Below, piece by piece: positions 54,156 to 63,306 of a DNA stretch of 64,000 nucleotides; positions within the stretch are counted from its first letter, which is position 1; every line of letters begins with the position of its first letter. A model generated the notes under the pieces. The model ran no database searches. It was not told the origin of the DNA and saw only the letters and a list, made by a program, of their open reading frames with translations. The DNA is taken from contig NZ_JNXC01000001.1 in assembly GCF_000716595.1 (NCBI RefSeq), positions 310,001 through 374,000 on the forward strand, written 5' to 3'. Position numbers and translations under genes: made by a program. The stretch comes from Saccharothrix sp. NRRL B-16314 (GTDB lineage: Bacteria > Actinomycetota > Actinomycetes > Mycobacteriales > Pseudonocardiaceae).

Positions 54156-54330
54156 CCACCGATACTCCCGAACGACCGCCGGGTGGTGAAACCCGCCGAA
54201 CGGCGCGGAGGTTTCACGGCGGCAGTTCGTCCGTTCTGCCACACAGCCAGTCACCGCCTTGCCACCATGGGCGACGTTCGCCCGGCCGGTACCCGTCGCC
54301 GGAGTTCGCCACTTTCCCGGAGGTCTTGTC

Positions 54331-55044
54331 GTGTCGGCCGCGTTCGACCAGCTCGTCGCCCAGTTCGAGCAGTTCCAGGCCAGGATCCAGCGGGTCGACC
54401 AGCAGGTCGCGGGCATCGGGGAGATGCAGCAGGAGCTGGCCGCCCTCGAAGTGGTGGCGACATCGCCGGACCGGGCGGTGACCGTGGTGGCGGGGCCGTC
54501 CGGGGCGATCAAGGACATCCGGCTGACCGACCAGGCCATGCGCCGTCCGCCGCACGCGTTGGCCGGCGCGCTGATGGCGACCCTGCGGCAGGCCGTGGCC
54601 GAGGCGGCGCGGCGGCAGGCGGGGATCGTGGAGAACGCGCTCGGCGACGACATGAACCTCACCGAGCAGGTGCTGGAGACCCAGGCCCAGCTGTTCGGCG
54701 TCTCACCGCAGGAACTGCGGGCGATGACGGAGCAGCCCCCTCCGAGCCAGACGCCACCGCCCGTCCCGCCACGTCCCGGTCCGCCCCCGGCAGGCCCGTT
54801 CCCCGCCGGCAGGCCACCGATGCCACCGCCGCCGATGACGGGCCCGGGGCCACACCGGATGCCACCGCCCGGCCCCGCGGCACCGCCTCCCCCGCCCCGA
54901 AGGCCGGCGCCGGAAGAGCCGGACGACTTCTCGCAGCAGCGGTTCCTGCGCGACGACGACAAGCCCAAGACGCCCCCGCCTTCCGGTCCCACGCAGGACA
55001 AGAACGGCCGTTTCCTGAACCTCTTCGACGACGAGGACCGCTGA
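54331..55044 (+). CDS. YbaB/EbfC-like protein of a type VII cassette
   Basis: 237 aa from GTG 54331, GGAGGT six bases upstream. Residues 1 to about 105 have the YbaB fold: a long helix (FDQLVAQFEQFQARIQRVDQQ), strands VTVVAGPSGAIKDIRL and a closing helix. Residues about 140-215 are almost all Pro/Gly/Ala, then an acidic end (EEPDDFSQQRFLRDDDK). YbaB-like proteins with Pro-rich tails accompany WXG100 genes in actinobacteria. Divergent from the secreted peptidase-like gene. Confidence 0.82.
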   Translation: MSAAFDQLVAQFEQFQARIQRVDQQVAGIGEMQQELAALEVVATSPDRAVTVVAGPSGAIKDIRLTDQAMRRPPHALAGALMATLRQAVAEAARRQAGIVENALGDDMNLTEQVLETQAQLFGVSPQELRAMTEQPPPSQTPPPVPPRPGPPPAGPFPAGRPPMPPPPMTGPGPHRMPPPGPAAPPPPPRRPAPEEPDDFSQQRFLRDDDKPKTPPPSGPTQDKNGRFLNLFDDEDR

Positions 55045-55078
55045 CAGTGTTCTTGGGCAAGCAGATGAGGAGTGCGCG

Positions 55079-55402
55079 TTGAGCGGCGGATTCGACGTCA
55101 ACGTCGAGGAACTGCGGCAGTTCGCCGGCAAGCTCGACGGCCACCGCGGCACTGCCGCCGAGATCGCCGGCCTCGTGGCCAAGGCGGATGTCTCCGACAA
55201 GTCCTGGGGCGTGGTCGGCCTGTTCGTGAAGAGCCAGTACACACAAATGCTCGGTGACCTCGGCGACCTTTTCCAGGCTCTTCAAGACGGCCTCCAGTCC
55301 GGGGCGGACAAGTTCAACGGCGCGGCTCAGGACTACGACGAGCAGGAACAAGCGGTGAAGGAACTCTTCAACGGCCTGCAAGTCGAGCTCGACATCCAGT
55401 AG
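55079..55402 (+). CDS. Type VII secretion target, WXG100/EspC-like
   Basis: 107 aa. TTG start at 55079 with GAGGAG seven bases upstream; no ATG or GTG alternative. Two helices (VNVEELRQFAGKLDGHRG and LFQALQDGLQSGADKF) around a DKSWGVVG turn containing the W-x-G, as in WXG100 dimers. The C-terminal YDEQE resembles the YxxxD/E secretion signal. Part of a four-gene cassette. Confidence 0.82.
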   Translation: MSGGFDVNVEELRQFAGKLDGHRGTAAEIAGLVAKADVSDKSWGVVGLFVKSQYTQMLGDLGDLFQALQDGLQSGADKFNGAAQDYDEQEQAVKELFNGLQVELDIQ

Positions 55403-55420
55403 GAAGGGGGAAACACGGCG

Positions 55421-56533
55421 ATGGCTGAAGAGAAAACCACGGCCGGCGGTGTCGAGATCACCGTCGGTGAGAAGGAAACCAGCCAGAAGATGGCGGAAGC
55501 CGTCCCCTTCTACGGCAACTACCTCAAGACCAAGGAAGCGTGGGGCAAGGCACAGGACAAAGGCGGTGCCGAGGTAACCGGCCTGATCTCCGAAGGCGCT
55601 GCGGTCATGGGGGCGGTCGGCACGTCCGCCTACAGCATCGCGGTCGACCCGATCGGCTGGCTGGTCGGACAAGGGCTGAACTTCTTGATCAGCGTGGTGC
55701 AGCCGCTGGAGGACGCCATCCACTTCGTCAGTGGCGACGGCCCCGCACTCGCCCAGGCCGCAGAGAACTTCAACGCCATCGGCAAGGGCGTGGCCACCCT
55801 GCGCGAGACGTTCGAGAAGGACTTGGCGAGTTCGGTGACGAGCTGGGGTGGAGACGCTGCCGAGGCGGCGAGCACGAAACTGGGCGAGTTCGCCGACGGC
55901 ATCGACGGCGTCGCCGGTCAGGCCGGTGAGATCGCTCAGGTGCTCCAGATCTCCAGCATGATCATGACGATCGTCGAGGACTTCATCAAGGCGATCCTCA
56001 CCGAGCTGATCACCTGGTTGATCATGATCTGGATCCCGGCCCTGGCCGCTGCCGTGCCCAGCTTCGGGGCATCGACGGCTGCGGCGGGGGCTGCGACCGG
56101 CGTGCGGGTCGCCACCACCGGTAGCAAGGTGGCCCGGATCGTGGCCAAGCTGAAGCAGTTCCTGACCAAGATCCTCGACTTCCTGCGGAACCTGAGCAAG
56201 CGTGCCGGGAACGTCAAGGCGGCCTTCCAGCGCTCGATGGCGGGTAAGCAGGCCAGAAGCCTGGAGGCCAACGGCGTCAGGAACAAGTCGATGCTGGACA
56301 AGCTGTGGGCAGAGAAGGGCATGCTCGGCGAACGGATGCAGGACGGGTTCGCCGGATCCCTGAAGGGCGCGGTCGTCGACGCGACGCGATCGCAGTTGGG
56401 GGTCGGCACCCGCGCGAACGCCGGCGTCGACAAGCCGGTCCGGAACTACGGCGCCGGTCAGAAGGCGGCCGACTACGACGACACCGGCAAAGACCAGTCC
56501 AAGCAGCAGACCGAGGGGTACCTGGACATCTGA
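55421..56533 (+). CDS. WXG100-domain membrane-active protein, putative T7SS substrate
   Basis: 370 aa from ATG 55421, GGAAGGGGG upstream. A WGGDAAEAASTKLGEF turn at about 145 marks a WXG100-like helical pair. Hydrophobic helices follow (SMIMTIVEDFIKAILTEL, LITWLIMIWIPALAAAV), then a basic linker (TGSKVARIVAKLKQFLTK) and a polar tail with KAADYDDTGKDQSKQQ. No toxin domain recognised. May be an effector or membrane component exported with the 107-aa partner. Confidence 0.75.
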   Translation: MAEEKTTAGGVEITVGEKETSQKMAEAVPFYGNYLKTKEAWGKAQDKGGAEVTGLISEGAAVMGAVGTSAYSIAVDPIGWLVGQGLNFLISVVQPLEDAIHFVSGDGPALAQAAENFNAIGKGVATLRETFEKDLASSVTSWGGDAAEAASTKLGEFADGIDGVAGQAGEIAQVLQISSMIMTIVEDFIKAILTELITWLIMIWIPALAAAVPSFGASTAAAGAATGVRVATTGSKVARIVAKLKQFLTKILDFLRNLSKRAGNVKAAFQRSMAGKQARSLEANGVRNKSMLDKLWAEKGMLGERMQDGFAGSLKGAVVDATRSQLGVGTRANAGVDKPVRNYGAGQKAADYDDTGKDQSKQQTEGYLDI

Positions 56534-56535
56534 TC

Positions 56536-57360
56536 ATGGAGTACTTGCTGGATCTCTCCCCGCTCCTCGCCGTCATGGCGGGTTTGATCGGCCTGGTGTT
56601 CTGGTGGAAGTGGCGCAGTGAGCGGAAGGAGGAGCGTGAGCACGCCGAGGCGCTGGCCGCGTTCGCGGGCCGCCTCGGCGGGAGGATCAGCGGTCCCGCC
56701 GAAGCTCGCGCGTGGTCGGCCGAACTCCTGCCGCCGCTGCACAGGGAGAGCGAAGGCCTGATCAACCGCTTCGGGACCGTGCGGCGGGCACGCTTCGACA
56801 CCGCGCTGGCCTTCCGTCGGGGCAGGTGGTCGGTGCGCGTGAGCGAGGCGTCGATGAAGAAGACCGTCCCGACGGCCGGTACGACTACGCACTACGAGTA
56901 CCGGATCGAGGTGGCCACCTCGATCGTAGCGCCCATGAAGATCAGCCGGCGGCAACTCGTGGACTACCTGGGCCGACCGCTGCCGCCGAAGCGCATTCCC
57001 GACCCGGACCGCGAACCAGCCGTTGAAGCGCCGTCGACGGTGGCGCGTGAGCAGCGGCAGTGGCTGAAGGTCAGGTTGCCTGAACCCGTGGACGGTCACT
57101 TCGTCGTGTTCACCGCCGACCTGTCCGCTGCGGCACGGACGTTCAGCCCGGAGGTCGTCGAGCTGATGCTCGGCCAGGTGGAATCGCCGTCCTTCAGGAG
57201 CCCGATGCCCTTCGACCTGACGTTCGAGTCCGGGTTGGTCTTCGGCACGGTGCACGGCCGGATCGACCCGGACCAGGTCCTGGACAAGGTCGACGTGATC
57301 CTCGGCCTGCTCGACCGGATGCCCCACGTGACACCGGCCCACCCGCCCGCGCCGGCCTGA
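56536..57360 (+). CDS. Membrane-anchored protein of type VII cassette
   Basis: 274 aa from ATG 56536, two bases after the upstream stop. One N-terminal span (LSPLLAVMAGLIGLVFWW), then a cytosolic domain with KKTVPTAGTTTHYEYRIEV and DGHFVVFTADLSAAARTF. No family recognised. Last gene of the cassette; could be an immunity or chaperone partner of the preceding protein, by position only. Confidence 0.75.
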   Translation: MEYLLDLSPLLAVMAGLIGLVFWWKWRSERKEEREHAEALAAFAGRLGGRISGPAEARAWSAELLPPLHRESEGLINRFGTVRRARFDTALAFRRGRWSVRVSEASMKKTVPTAGTTTHYEYRIEVATSIVAPMKISRRQLVDYLGRPLPPKRIPDPDREPAVEAPSTVAREQRQWLKVRLPEPVDGHFVVFTADLSAAARTFSPEVVELMLGQVESPSFRSPMPFDLTFESGLVFGTVHGRIDPDQVLDKVDVILGLLDRMPHVTPAHPPAPA

Positions 57361-57402
57361 CGCTCACGTCCTGAGCCAGCGTTCCACCGCATCACCATCG
57401 AA

Positions 57403-57483
57403 TATTGTTCAACGATACTTCAATCCCCCATTTCACTCGTGGGGCAGTAGCCTCGTTCAACGTCACTCGCGTTCACCGTCACT
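57403..57483 (+). promoter_or_regulatory. GntR operator and 14-bp direct repeats
   Basis: TATTGTTCAACGATA (57403-57417) is a 15-base pseudo-palindrome with one mismatched pair, AT-rich like FadR-type operators. CGTTCAACGTCACT (57454) and CGTTCACCGTCACT (57470) are direct repeats 16 bases apart, ending 13 bases before the GntR start. Confidence 0.5.
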
Positions 57484-57495
57484 AGACTCGTTCGC

Positions 57496-58230
57496 ATGAC
57501 GACCGCTGCGGCAGACGGCTGGCTGGACGCCCTCGCGAAGGACCGCGGCGACCTCGACCGCTCCAGCACCGCCGAACGCGTCGCCGACAAGCTCCGCACC
57601 AGCGTCCTCGACGGCGACATCAAGCCCGGTCGGCAGCTGAACGAGAAGGCACTCGGCGAAGCCCTCCGCGTCTCGCGCAACACCCTGCGCGAGGCGTTCC
57701 GCCTGCTCACCCACGAACGCCTCCTCGTGCACGAGTACAGCAAGGGCGTCTTCGTCCGCCGCCCCGACGCGGCCGACGTCGTGGACCTCTACGCCGCCCG
57801 CCGGATCATCGAGTGCGGCGCCGTCCGACGCTGGCCGGACGCCGACGACCGCGCCAGGCAGGCCGTGCGCGACGCCGTCGACCTCGGCCTGACCAGCCGC
57901 GAGAAGGACGACTGGACGGGCGTCGGCACCGCGAACGTGAAGTTCCACCAGGCCCTCACCGCCCTGGCCGGCAGCGCCCGGCTGGACGAGGAGGTGAAGC
58001 GCCTGCTCGCCGAACTGCGCCTCGCCTTCCACGTGATGGGCGACCACGAGGACTTCTACCGCGACTACCTGCCGCAGAACCAGGCCATCGTCGGACACCT
58101 GGACGCCGGCCTGGTTCGGCAGGCCGAAGACGCCCTGCTCGCGTACCTCGACCAGGCAGAGAACCACCTGGTGACCGGCCTGCGCGGCGACCTGCGCGGT
58201 GACCTCCCCGGCACCGTGCCTGGCGAGTGA
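57496..58230 (+). CDS. GntR-family regulator, FadR subfamily
   Basis: 244 aa from ATG 57496. Winged helix with LRTSVLDGDIKPGRQLNEKALGEALRVSRNTLREAFRLL and HEYSKGVFVRRP; helical ligand domain with the metal/ligand His and Asp residues of FCD proteins (FHQALTALAGS, GDHEDFYRDYLPQNQAIV). Directly upstream of the DUF3311/symporter pair, on the same strand, so it likely controls uptake of their substrate, a small organic acid. Confidence 0.87.
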   Translation: MTTAAADGWLDALAKDRGDLDRSSTAERVADKLRTSVLDGDIKPGRQLNEKALGEALRVSRNTLREAFRLLTHERLLVHEYSKGVFVRRPDAADVVDLYAARRIIECGAVRRWPDADDRARQAVRDAVDLGLTSREKDDWTGVGTANVKFHQALTALAGSARLDEEVKRLLAELRLAFHVMGDHEDFYRDYLPQNQAIVGHLDAGLVRQAEDALLAYLDQAENHLVTGLRGDLRGDLPGTVPGE

Positions 58231-58351
58231 AAGTTGGTCACGATCCTGCTACTTCATCGGTCGGTAACCCACTCGACATGGTGACGACTGTCCTCCCTCC
58301 GGCCTAGCATCGCGCGACACCGCGTCACTGGGCCGCCGTACGGAGGGGCAC

Positions 58352-58618
58352 ATGCCGTCAGCTCGAAAATCCAGCCTCCGCTGGAGCAACTGGAACCTGC
58401 TCCTGCTCGTTCCGCTCCTGATGCTCGTCACGCCCTGGTTCAACACCGATGAGCCGAGGCTGTTCGGGCTGCCGTTCTTCTACTGGTACCAGTTCGTCTG
58501 GGTTCCGGTGGGTGTCGTCTGCGTCGGCCTGGTCTACCTCAAGACCAAGGACGACCCCGTCGTCACGGGCAAGCCGGACAAGCTGGGCGTGGACGACCTG
58601 GACGAGGGGGCCAAGTAA
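58352..58618 (+). CDS. DUF3311 small membrane subunit
   Basis: 88 aa, two spans (LLLLVPLLMLVTPWF and WVPVGVVCVGLVYL) with the conserved DEPRLFGLPFFYWYQFVW between. Usual small companion of SSS monocarboxylate permeases. TAATG overlap with the symporter gene. Confidence 0.9.
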   Translation: MPSARKSSLRWSNWNLLLLVPLLMLVTPWFNTDEPRLFGLPFFYWYQFVWVPVGVVCVGLVYLKTKDDPVVTGKPDKLGVDDLDEGAK

Positions 58619-60252
58619 TGCAGTGGACCGAGTTGGTGGTGTTCAGCGCGCTGTTCCTGCTGGTCACCGTCCTGGGCTTCTTCGCAGCGAAGTGGAAAGC
58701 CGGCGACACCCTCGACCACCTGGACGAGTGGGGCCTCGGCGGCCGCAAGTTCGGCTCCTGGATCACCTGGTTCCTGGTCGGCGGTGACCTGTACACCGCG
58801 TACACGTTCGTCGCCGTGCCCGCGCTGGTCTTCGGCGCCGGCGCGATGGGCTTCTTCGCCCTGCCCTACACCATCATCCTGTACCCGATCGTGTTCCTGC
58901 CGCTGGTGCGCATGTGGTCGGTCTCCCGCGTGCACGGCTACGTGACGCCGGCGGACTTCGTCCGGGGCCGGTACGGCTCGCACTGGCTCGCGCTGCTGGT
59001 CGCGATCACCGGCATCGTCGCCACCATGCCGTACATCGCGTTGCAGCTCGTCGGCCTGGAGGCCGTGCTGCGCACGATGGGCCTCAACGGCTCCGGCATC
59101 CTCGGCCACCTGCCGCTGTTCATCGCGTTCGTCATCCTCGCGCTCTACACGTACCAGTCGGGCCTGCGCGCGCCCGCGCTGATCGCGTTCGTCAAGGACA
59201 CGCTGATCTACATCGTGATCCTGGTCGCCGTGATCTACCTGCCGTCGAAGTTCGGCGGCTGGGGCGCGATCTTCGACAGCGCGCAGGCGAAGTACGCCGC
59301 GTCCGAGAGCAAGGCCGACGGGATCATCCTCAACGGCAACAACCAGCTCCAGTACGCGACGCTGGCCCTGGGCTCGGCGTTGGCGCTGTTCCTCTACCCG
59401 CACTCGCTGACCGGCATCCTCGCCTCGCGCGGCCGCAACGTGATCAAGCGGAACATGGTCGCGCTGCCCGCGTACTCGCTGCTCCTGGGCCTGCTGGCGA
59501 TGCTCGGCTTCGTCGCCATCACGGCCGGCGTCAAGCCGATCACCAACCAGGCCACCGGCCGCCCGGACACCAACACCATCGTGCCGGTGCTGTTCGGCCA
59601 GGAGTTCCCGGGCTGGTTCGCCGGTGTCGCGTTCGCGGCCATCGCGATCGGCGCCCTGGTGCCCGCGGCGATCATGTCGATCGCGGCGGCGAACCTGTGG
59701 ACGCGCAACATCTACAAGGAGTACCTGAAGAAGGACGCGACGCCGAAGCAGGAGGCCAAGCAGGCCAAGCTCGCGTCGCTGGTGGTGAAGTTCGGCGCGG
59801 TCGTGTTCATCGTGTTCATCGACCCGCAGTTCTCCATCGACCTCCAGCTCATCGGCGGCGTGATGATCCTCCAGACGCTGCCGGCCGTGGCGATCGCGCT
59901 CTACACGCGGTGGTTCCACGTGTACGGCCTGATCGCGGGCTGGATCGCCGGCATGGGCTACGGCATGTACCTGCTGTACAACATCGGCAACCCGGCCGTC
60001 GGCAAGTCGCACTTCGCCGGCTCCGCGCTGCCGCTGGACAAGCTGTCGCTGTTCGGCTGGCACCCGTTCGCCGGGTCGGCCGTGCAGATCTACGTCGGCG
60101 CGGTCGCCGTCGTGGCCAACCTGGTGGTCGCCGTGCTCGTCACGCTGATCGCCAAGCGGGCACGGTGGTTCAACGGGACCGACCAGACCCAAGCCGACGA
60201 CTACCACGTGGACGAGGACAGCGAGCGGGTCAAGCCGGTCGCCATCCACTGA
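58618..60252 (+). CDS. mctP: Solute:sodium symporter, monocarboxylate permease type
   Basis: 544 aa, about 13 spans. SSS family signature region GGRKFGSWITWFLVGGDLYTAYTF and TPADFVRGRYGS; similar to MctP-type carriers for pyruvate, lactate and related monocarboxylates. Start ATG 58618 overlaps the DUF3311 stop. The gene symbol rests on overall resemblance and the DUF3311 partner, not on a known substrate. Confidence 0.88.
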   Translation: MQWTELVVFSALFLLVTVLGFFAAKWKAGDTLDHLDEWGLGGRKFGSWITWFLVGGDLYTAYTFVAVPALVFGAGAMGFFALPYTIILYPIVFLPLVRMWSVSRVHGYVTPADFVRGRYGSHWLALLVAITGIVATMPYIALQLVGLEAVLRTMGLNGSGILGHLPLFIAFVILALYTYQSGLRAPALIAFVKDTLIYIVILVAVIYLPSKFGGWGAIFDSAQAKYAASESKADGIILNGNNQLQYATLALGSALALFLYPHSLTGILASRGRNVIKRNMVALPAYSLLLGLLAMLGFVAITAGVKPITNQATGRPDTNTIVPVLFGQEFPGWFAGVAFAAIAIGALVPAAIMSIAAANLWTRNIYKEYLKKDATPKQEAKQAKLASLVVKFGAVVFIVFIDPQFSIDLQLIGGVMILQTLPAVAIALYTRWFHVYGLIAGWIAGMGYGMYLLYNIGNPAVGKSHFAGSALPLDKLSLFGWHPFAGSAVQIYVGAVAVVANLVVAVLVTLIAKRARWFNGTDQTQADDYHVDEDSERVKPVAIH

Positions 60253-60273
60253 CCGCCCACCGGTTACCGACAC

Positions 60274-60314
60274 CGACGAGCCCCGTCCGGCACCCAGCCG
60301 GGCGGGGCTCGTCG
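60274..60314. terminator. Bidirectional terminator, 18-bp stem
   Basis: 60274-60291 and 60297-60314 pair over 18 bp with a single G-U, loop of five bases. Sits between the converging symporter and the membrane protein at 60317. Stem core is CGACGAGCCCCG. Confidence 0.85.
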
Positions 60315-60316
60315 CG

Positions 60317-62476
60317 TCAGCGCTTCAGCATGCGGGTGATGCCCGCCGCGACCGTCGTGGCCAGCACCCAGCCCGTCACGATCAGCCCCGACGCGATCCA
60401 CTGCGACATGCCCGGCACGTTCCACCGGTTCTTGTTGCCGAAGTCGACGATCGGCACCACCAGGTCGATGGTGTACAGCCACGCGTTCCACGACAGCTCG
60501 TCGTCCGCGTTGATCTCGTCCAGCTCCGGCCCGGTGGCGAACCAGGTGCTCCCCAGCAGCCACGCGACCACCAGCCACGCCAGCGCGCGGGCCGGGCGGT
60601 AGCCGTAGCCGACCATCGCGCGCTGCAGCCAGCTCCACAGCAGCACCAGCGGCCGGAGCCAGCGGCGGCCCTCGGCGACGGCCCGGTACCGCAGCCGTTG
60701 CTTCTCCACCAGCACCGTCGCCGCGTGCTCGTCGTTGCCGCCGGCCCGCAGCATCTCGGCGAACTGGTCGTACGGGCCGGGCCGGTAGGTGCGCCGCATC
60801 GCCTGCCGCAGCCAGCGCAGCCGCCGGTCGACCTCCTCGTCGTCACGCAGGTCGATCGGGTGCCGCAGCGAGTCGTAGCGGAACTCCTCCAGGTCGATCC
60901 GGCCGGTCGTGCCCCAGAAGAACTCGTTGTCGTCCAGCACCGTGCAGCGCACCTGCCGCAACGTCACATCACCGCGCGGCGGGCTGACCGGCGTGACCAC
61001 CAGCTCCTGCACCTGCATCCCCAGCAGGTTCAACGGGTGCGCGTCCAGCTTGTCGCCGAGCACCGAGCCCGCGAACGTGGCCATCCGGCCGATCTGCGCC
61101 CGCCTGGCCCGCACACCGCCGTGCGCCACGAACTCCTTCGCACCGCCGGCGCAGATCAGGTCACGCCCGATGGTCGCGCCGCCGACGTCCACCGACGGCT
61201 TGCCCGCCGGCTGGTGCCGGTAGCGGCCGGGTTTCGTGATCCGGCTGCCGCGCAGGTCCAGGTTCGCGCCGACGTGCACGCCGCGCAGCTCCAGCCCGCC
61301 GGTCACCTCCACCTCGCGGGCGGTGAGGTTGCTGCCGATGCGGGACCGGTTGCCCAGCACGGCGTCCGCCCGCGGGTTGTCCAGCGTGGACCCGTCGAGG
61401 ATGAGGCTGCCCTTGGCCTGGAGGTCGACCATGCGGAACTGGCCGCGCACGTGCGCCTGACGGCCGATGATGTCCCCGCCGACCTGCGTGCCGTCGAGGT
61501 GCAGCGCCCGCCCGTAGCCCGTGGGGTCGGTCGTCGCGGCACCGTCGACCGGTGTGCGGTCGTCCAGCGAGTCGAACGTGCCGCCGGACAGCGACAGCGT
61601 GCCGCCGAGCGTGGCGTTGACCATGCGCACCGTGCCCGAGCTGCGGAAACCTCGGTCCAGCTGCACGTCGCCGTCCACCGTGATGCGGTCGAAGACGAGG
61701 GTGGCGTTCGGGTCGGAGTGCGGGTCCAGCGCGTCGTCGTCGGCCCGGCCGTCGGCGGCCGTCGTGCCGCGCAGGGTCAGCGCGGAGTCGACCCGCGCGC
61801 CCGCGAGCAGCACGGTGCCGTTCAGCGCGCAGCCGTTCATCAGGAGGTTGCCGCCCACGTGCAGCCCGGTGCCGTTGAACGAGTGGCCCAGCGGGTTGTT
61901 CAGCAGCCCGCCGCTGAAGTTGCAGTACCCGCCGACGTGCGCGCCCGCCATCCGCAGCTCGCCGACGACCTGGACCCGCTGCGCCAGCAACCCGCCCGCG
62001 AGCTTCAACCGGTCCGCGTGGAACGCGATGCCGTCCGGCGCCCGCAACGTGCTGTCCTGCAACGACAGCGACCCGGCCACGTCCGCGTCGACCAGGTCGA
62101 CCAGGCCGTCGACCGTGCTGCCGGCCAAGGAGACCTCGTTGGCGCTGCTCAAGTTCCGCGCGGACAGGCCGGGGAGCCAGCAGTCGGCGAACCCGATACC
62201 GGCCAGCTTGCCCTGCCGGAGGTCCGGCGGCTCCTCGAACCGGCAGCGGACGAACTCCAGCAGGTAGGGGAACTCCACCGCGCGCAGGTCGAGCACACCG
62301 GTCAGGAACCGGTCCGCCACCCGCACCACCGGCGGGATACCGGCCCGCCGCCTCGGTAACCGCCACGTCCCGTCCGGCTCGCCAACGCCGCGCAGCACCT
62401 CGGCCGCGGCGAGCCGGGCGGAGCGCGGCGGGCTGGGGTCGAACACGTCCAGCCCCCGCGCCCCCTCATCGGTCAT
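60317..62476 (-). CDS. Large membrane-associated repeat protein, unknown function
   Basis: 719 aa from ATG 62476 (frame open to 62512). Residues about 90-480 are a long series of short repeats with Gly/Asp turns and hydrophobic strands (VDGLVDLVDADVAGSLSL, GLELRGVHVGANLDLRGS), like a pentapeptide- or beta-helix-type solenoid. The last 140 residues hold three or four membrane spans. Homologues are annotated as membrane-associated oxidoreductases, but no redox motif is visible; function is open. Confidence 0.82.
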   Translation of the reverse strand: MTDEGARGLDVFDPSPPRSARLAAAEVLRGVGEPDGTWRLPRRRAGIPPVVRVADRFLTGVLDLRAVEFPYLLEFVRCRFEEPPDLRQGKLAGIGFADCWLPGLSARNLSSANEVSLAGSTVDGLVDLVDADVAGSLSLQDSTLRAPDGIAFHADRLKLAGGLLAQRVQVVGELRMAGAHVGGYCNFSGGLLNNPLGHSFNGTGLHVGGNLLMNGCALNGTVLLAGARVDSALTLRGTTAADGRADDDALDPHSDPNATLVFDRITVDGDVQLDRGFRSSGTVRMVNATLGGTLSLSGGTFDSLDDRTPVDGAATTDPTGYGRALHLDGTQVGGDIIGRQAHVRGQFRMVDLQAKGSLILDGSTLDNPRADAVLGNRSRIGSNLTAREVEVTGGLELRGVHVGANLDLRGSRITKPGRYRHQPAGKPSVDVGGATIGRDLICAGGAKEFVAHGGVRARRAQIGRMATFAGSVLGDKLDAHPLNLLGMQVQELVVTPVSPPRGDVTLRQVRCTVLDDNEFFWGTTGRIDLEEFRYDSLRHPIDLRDDEEVDRRLRWLRQAMRRTYRPGPYDQFAEMLRAGGNDEHAATVLVEKQRLRYRAVAEGRRWLRPLVLLWSWLQRAMVGYGYRPARALAWLVVAWLLGSTWFATGPELDEINADDELSWNAWLYTIDLVVPIVDFGNKNRWNVPGMSQWIASGLIVTGWVLATTVAAGITRMLKR

Positions 62477-62544
62477 GTGATCGACAATGCTGGTCGACCG
62501 ACCCGTTGGCAAGGAGCGCCCGGCGTGCGCCGGGCCGGGGTGGG

Positions 62545-63306
62545 TCAGTCGCGCGGGCCGTGGTGCGTCGGGTCGAGCACGCGGGCCAGGAACGACTGCG
62601 TGCGCTCGTGCTGCGGCGCTCCGATGACCTGCTCGGCCGGCCCTTCCTCGACGACGTACCCGCCGTCCATGAACAGCACCCGGTCGGCCACCTCGCGGGC
62701 GAACTGCATCTCGTGCGTCACCACGAGCATCGTCATGCCCTCGTCGGCCAGCTGCCGCATCACCCCGAGCACGTCACCGACGAGCTCCGGGTCCAGCGCC
62801 GAGGTGGGCTCGTCGAACAGCATCACGTCCGGGTCCATCGACAGCGCCCGCGCGATCGCCGCCCGCTGCTGCTGCCCACCGGACAGCTGCGCGGGCATGG
62901 CGTTGACCTTGTCCGACAGCCCGACCCGCTCCAGGTTCCGCAGCGCGACCTCCTGCGCCTCCTGCTCGCCCCGCTTGAGCACCTTGCGCTGCGCGACCGT
63001 GAGGTTCGCCAGCACGTTCAGGTGGGAGAACAGGTTGAACGACTGGAACACCATGCCGATCTTGGTGCGGGCCTTGTCGATGTCCACGTCCGGGTCGGTC
63101 AGCTCGGCGCCGTCCACCACGATCTTGCCGCCGGTCGGCTCCTCCAGCAGGTTCACGCAGCGCAGCAGCGTTGACTTGCCCGAGCCGGACGGCCCGATGA
63201 TGCACACGACATCACCGCGGTTGACCTGGAGGTCGATGCCCTTCAGAACGTCCAGCGTGCCGAACGACTTCTTCAGGCCGGTGACCTCGACGACGACGTC
63301 GCTCAC
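62545..63306 (-). CDS. glnQ: Polar amino acid ABC transporter ATPase
   Basis: 253 aa from GTG 63306, overlapping the permease stop by GTGA. Walker [39 protein letters not shown] and His in VVTHEM. Same class as GlnQ/HisP; fuels import of a polar amino acid. The substrate protein gene is beyond the right edge. The symbol denotes the family only. Confidence 0.92.
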   Translation of the reverse strand: MSDVVVEVTGLKKSFGTLDVLKGIDLQVNRGDVVCIIGPSGSGKSTLLRCVNLLEEPTGGKIVVDGAELTDPDVDIDKARTKIGMVFQSFNLFSHLNVLANLTVAQRKVLKRGEQEAQEVALRNLERVGLSDKVNAMPAQLSGGQQQRAAIARALSMDPDVMLFDEPTSALDPELVGDVLGVMRQLADEGMTMLVVTHEMQFAREVADRVLFMDGGYVVEEGPAEQVIGAPQHERTQSFLARVLDPTHHGPRD

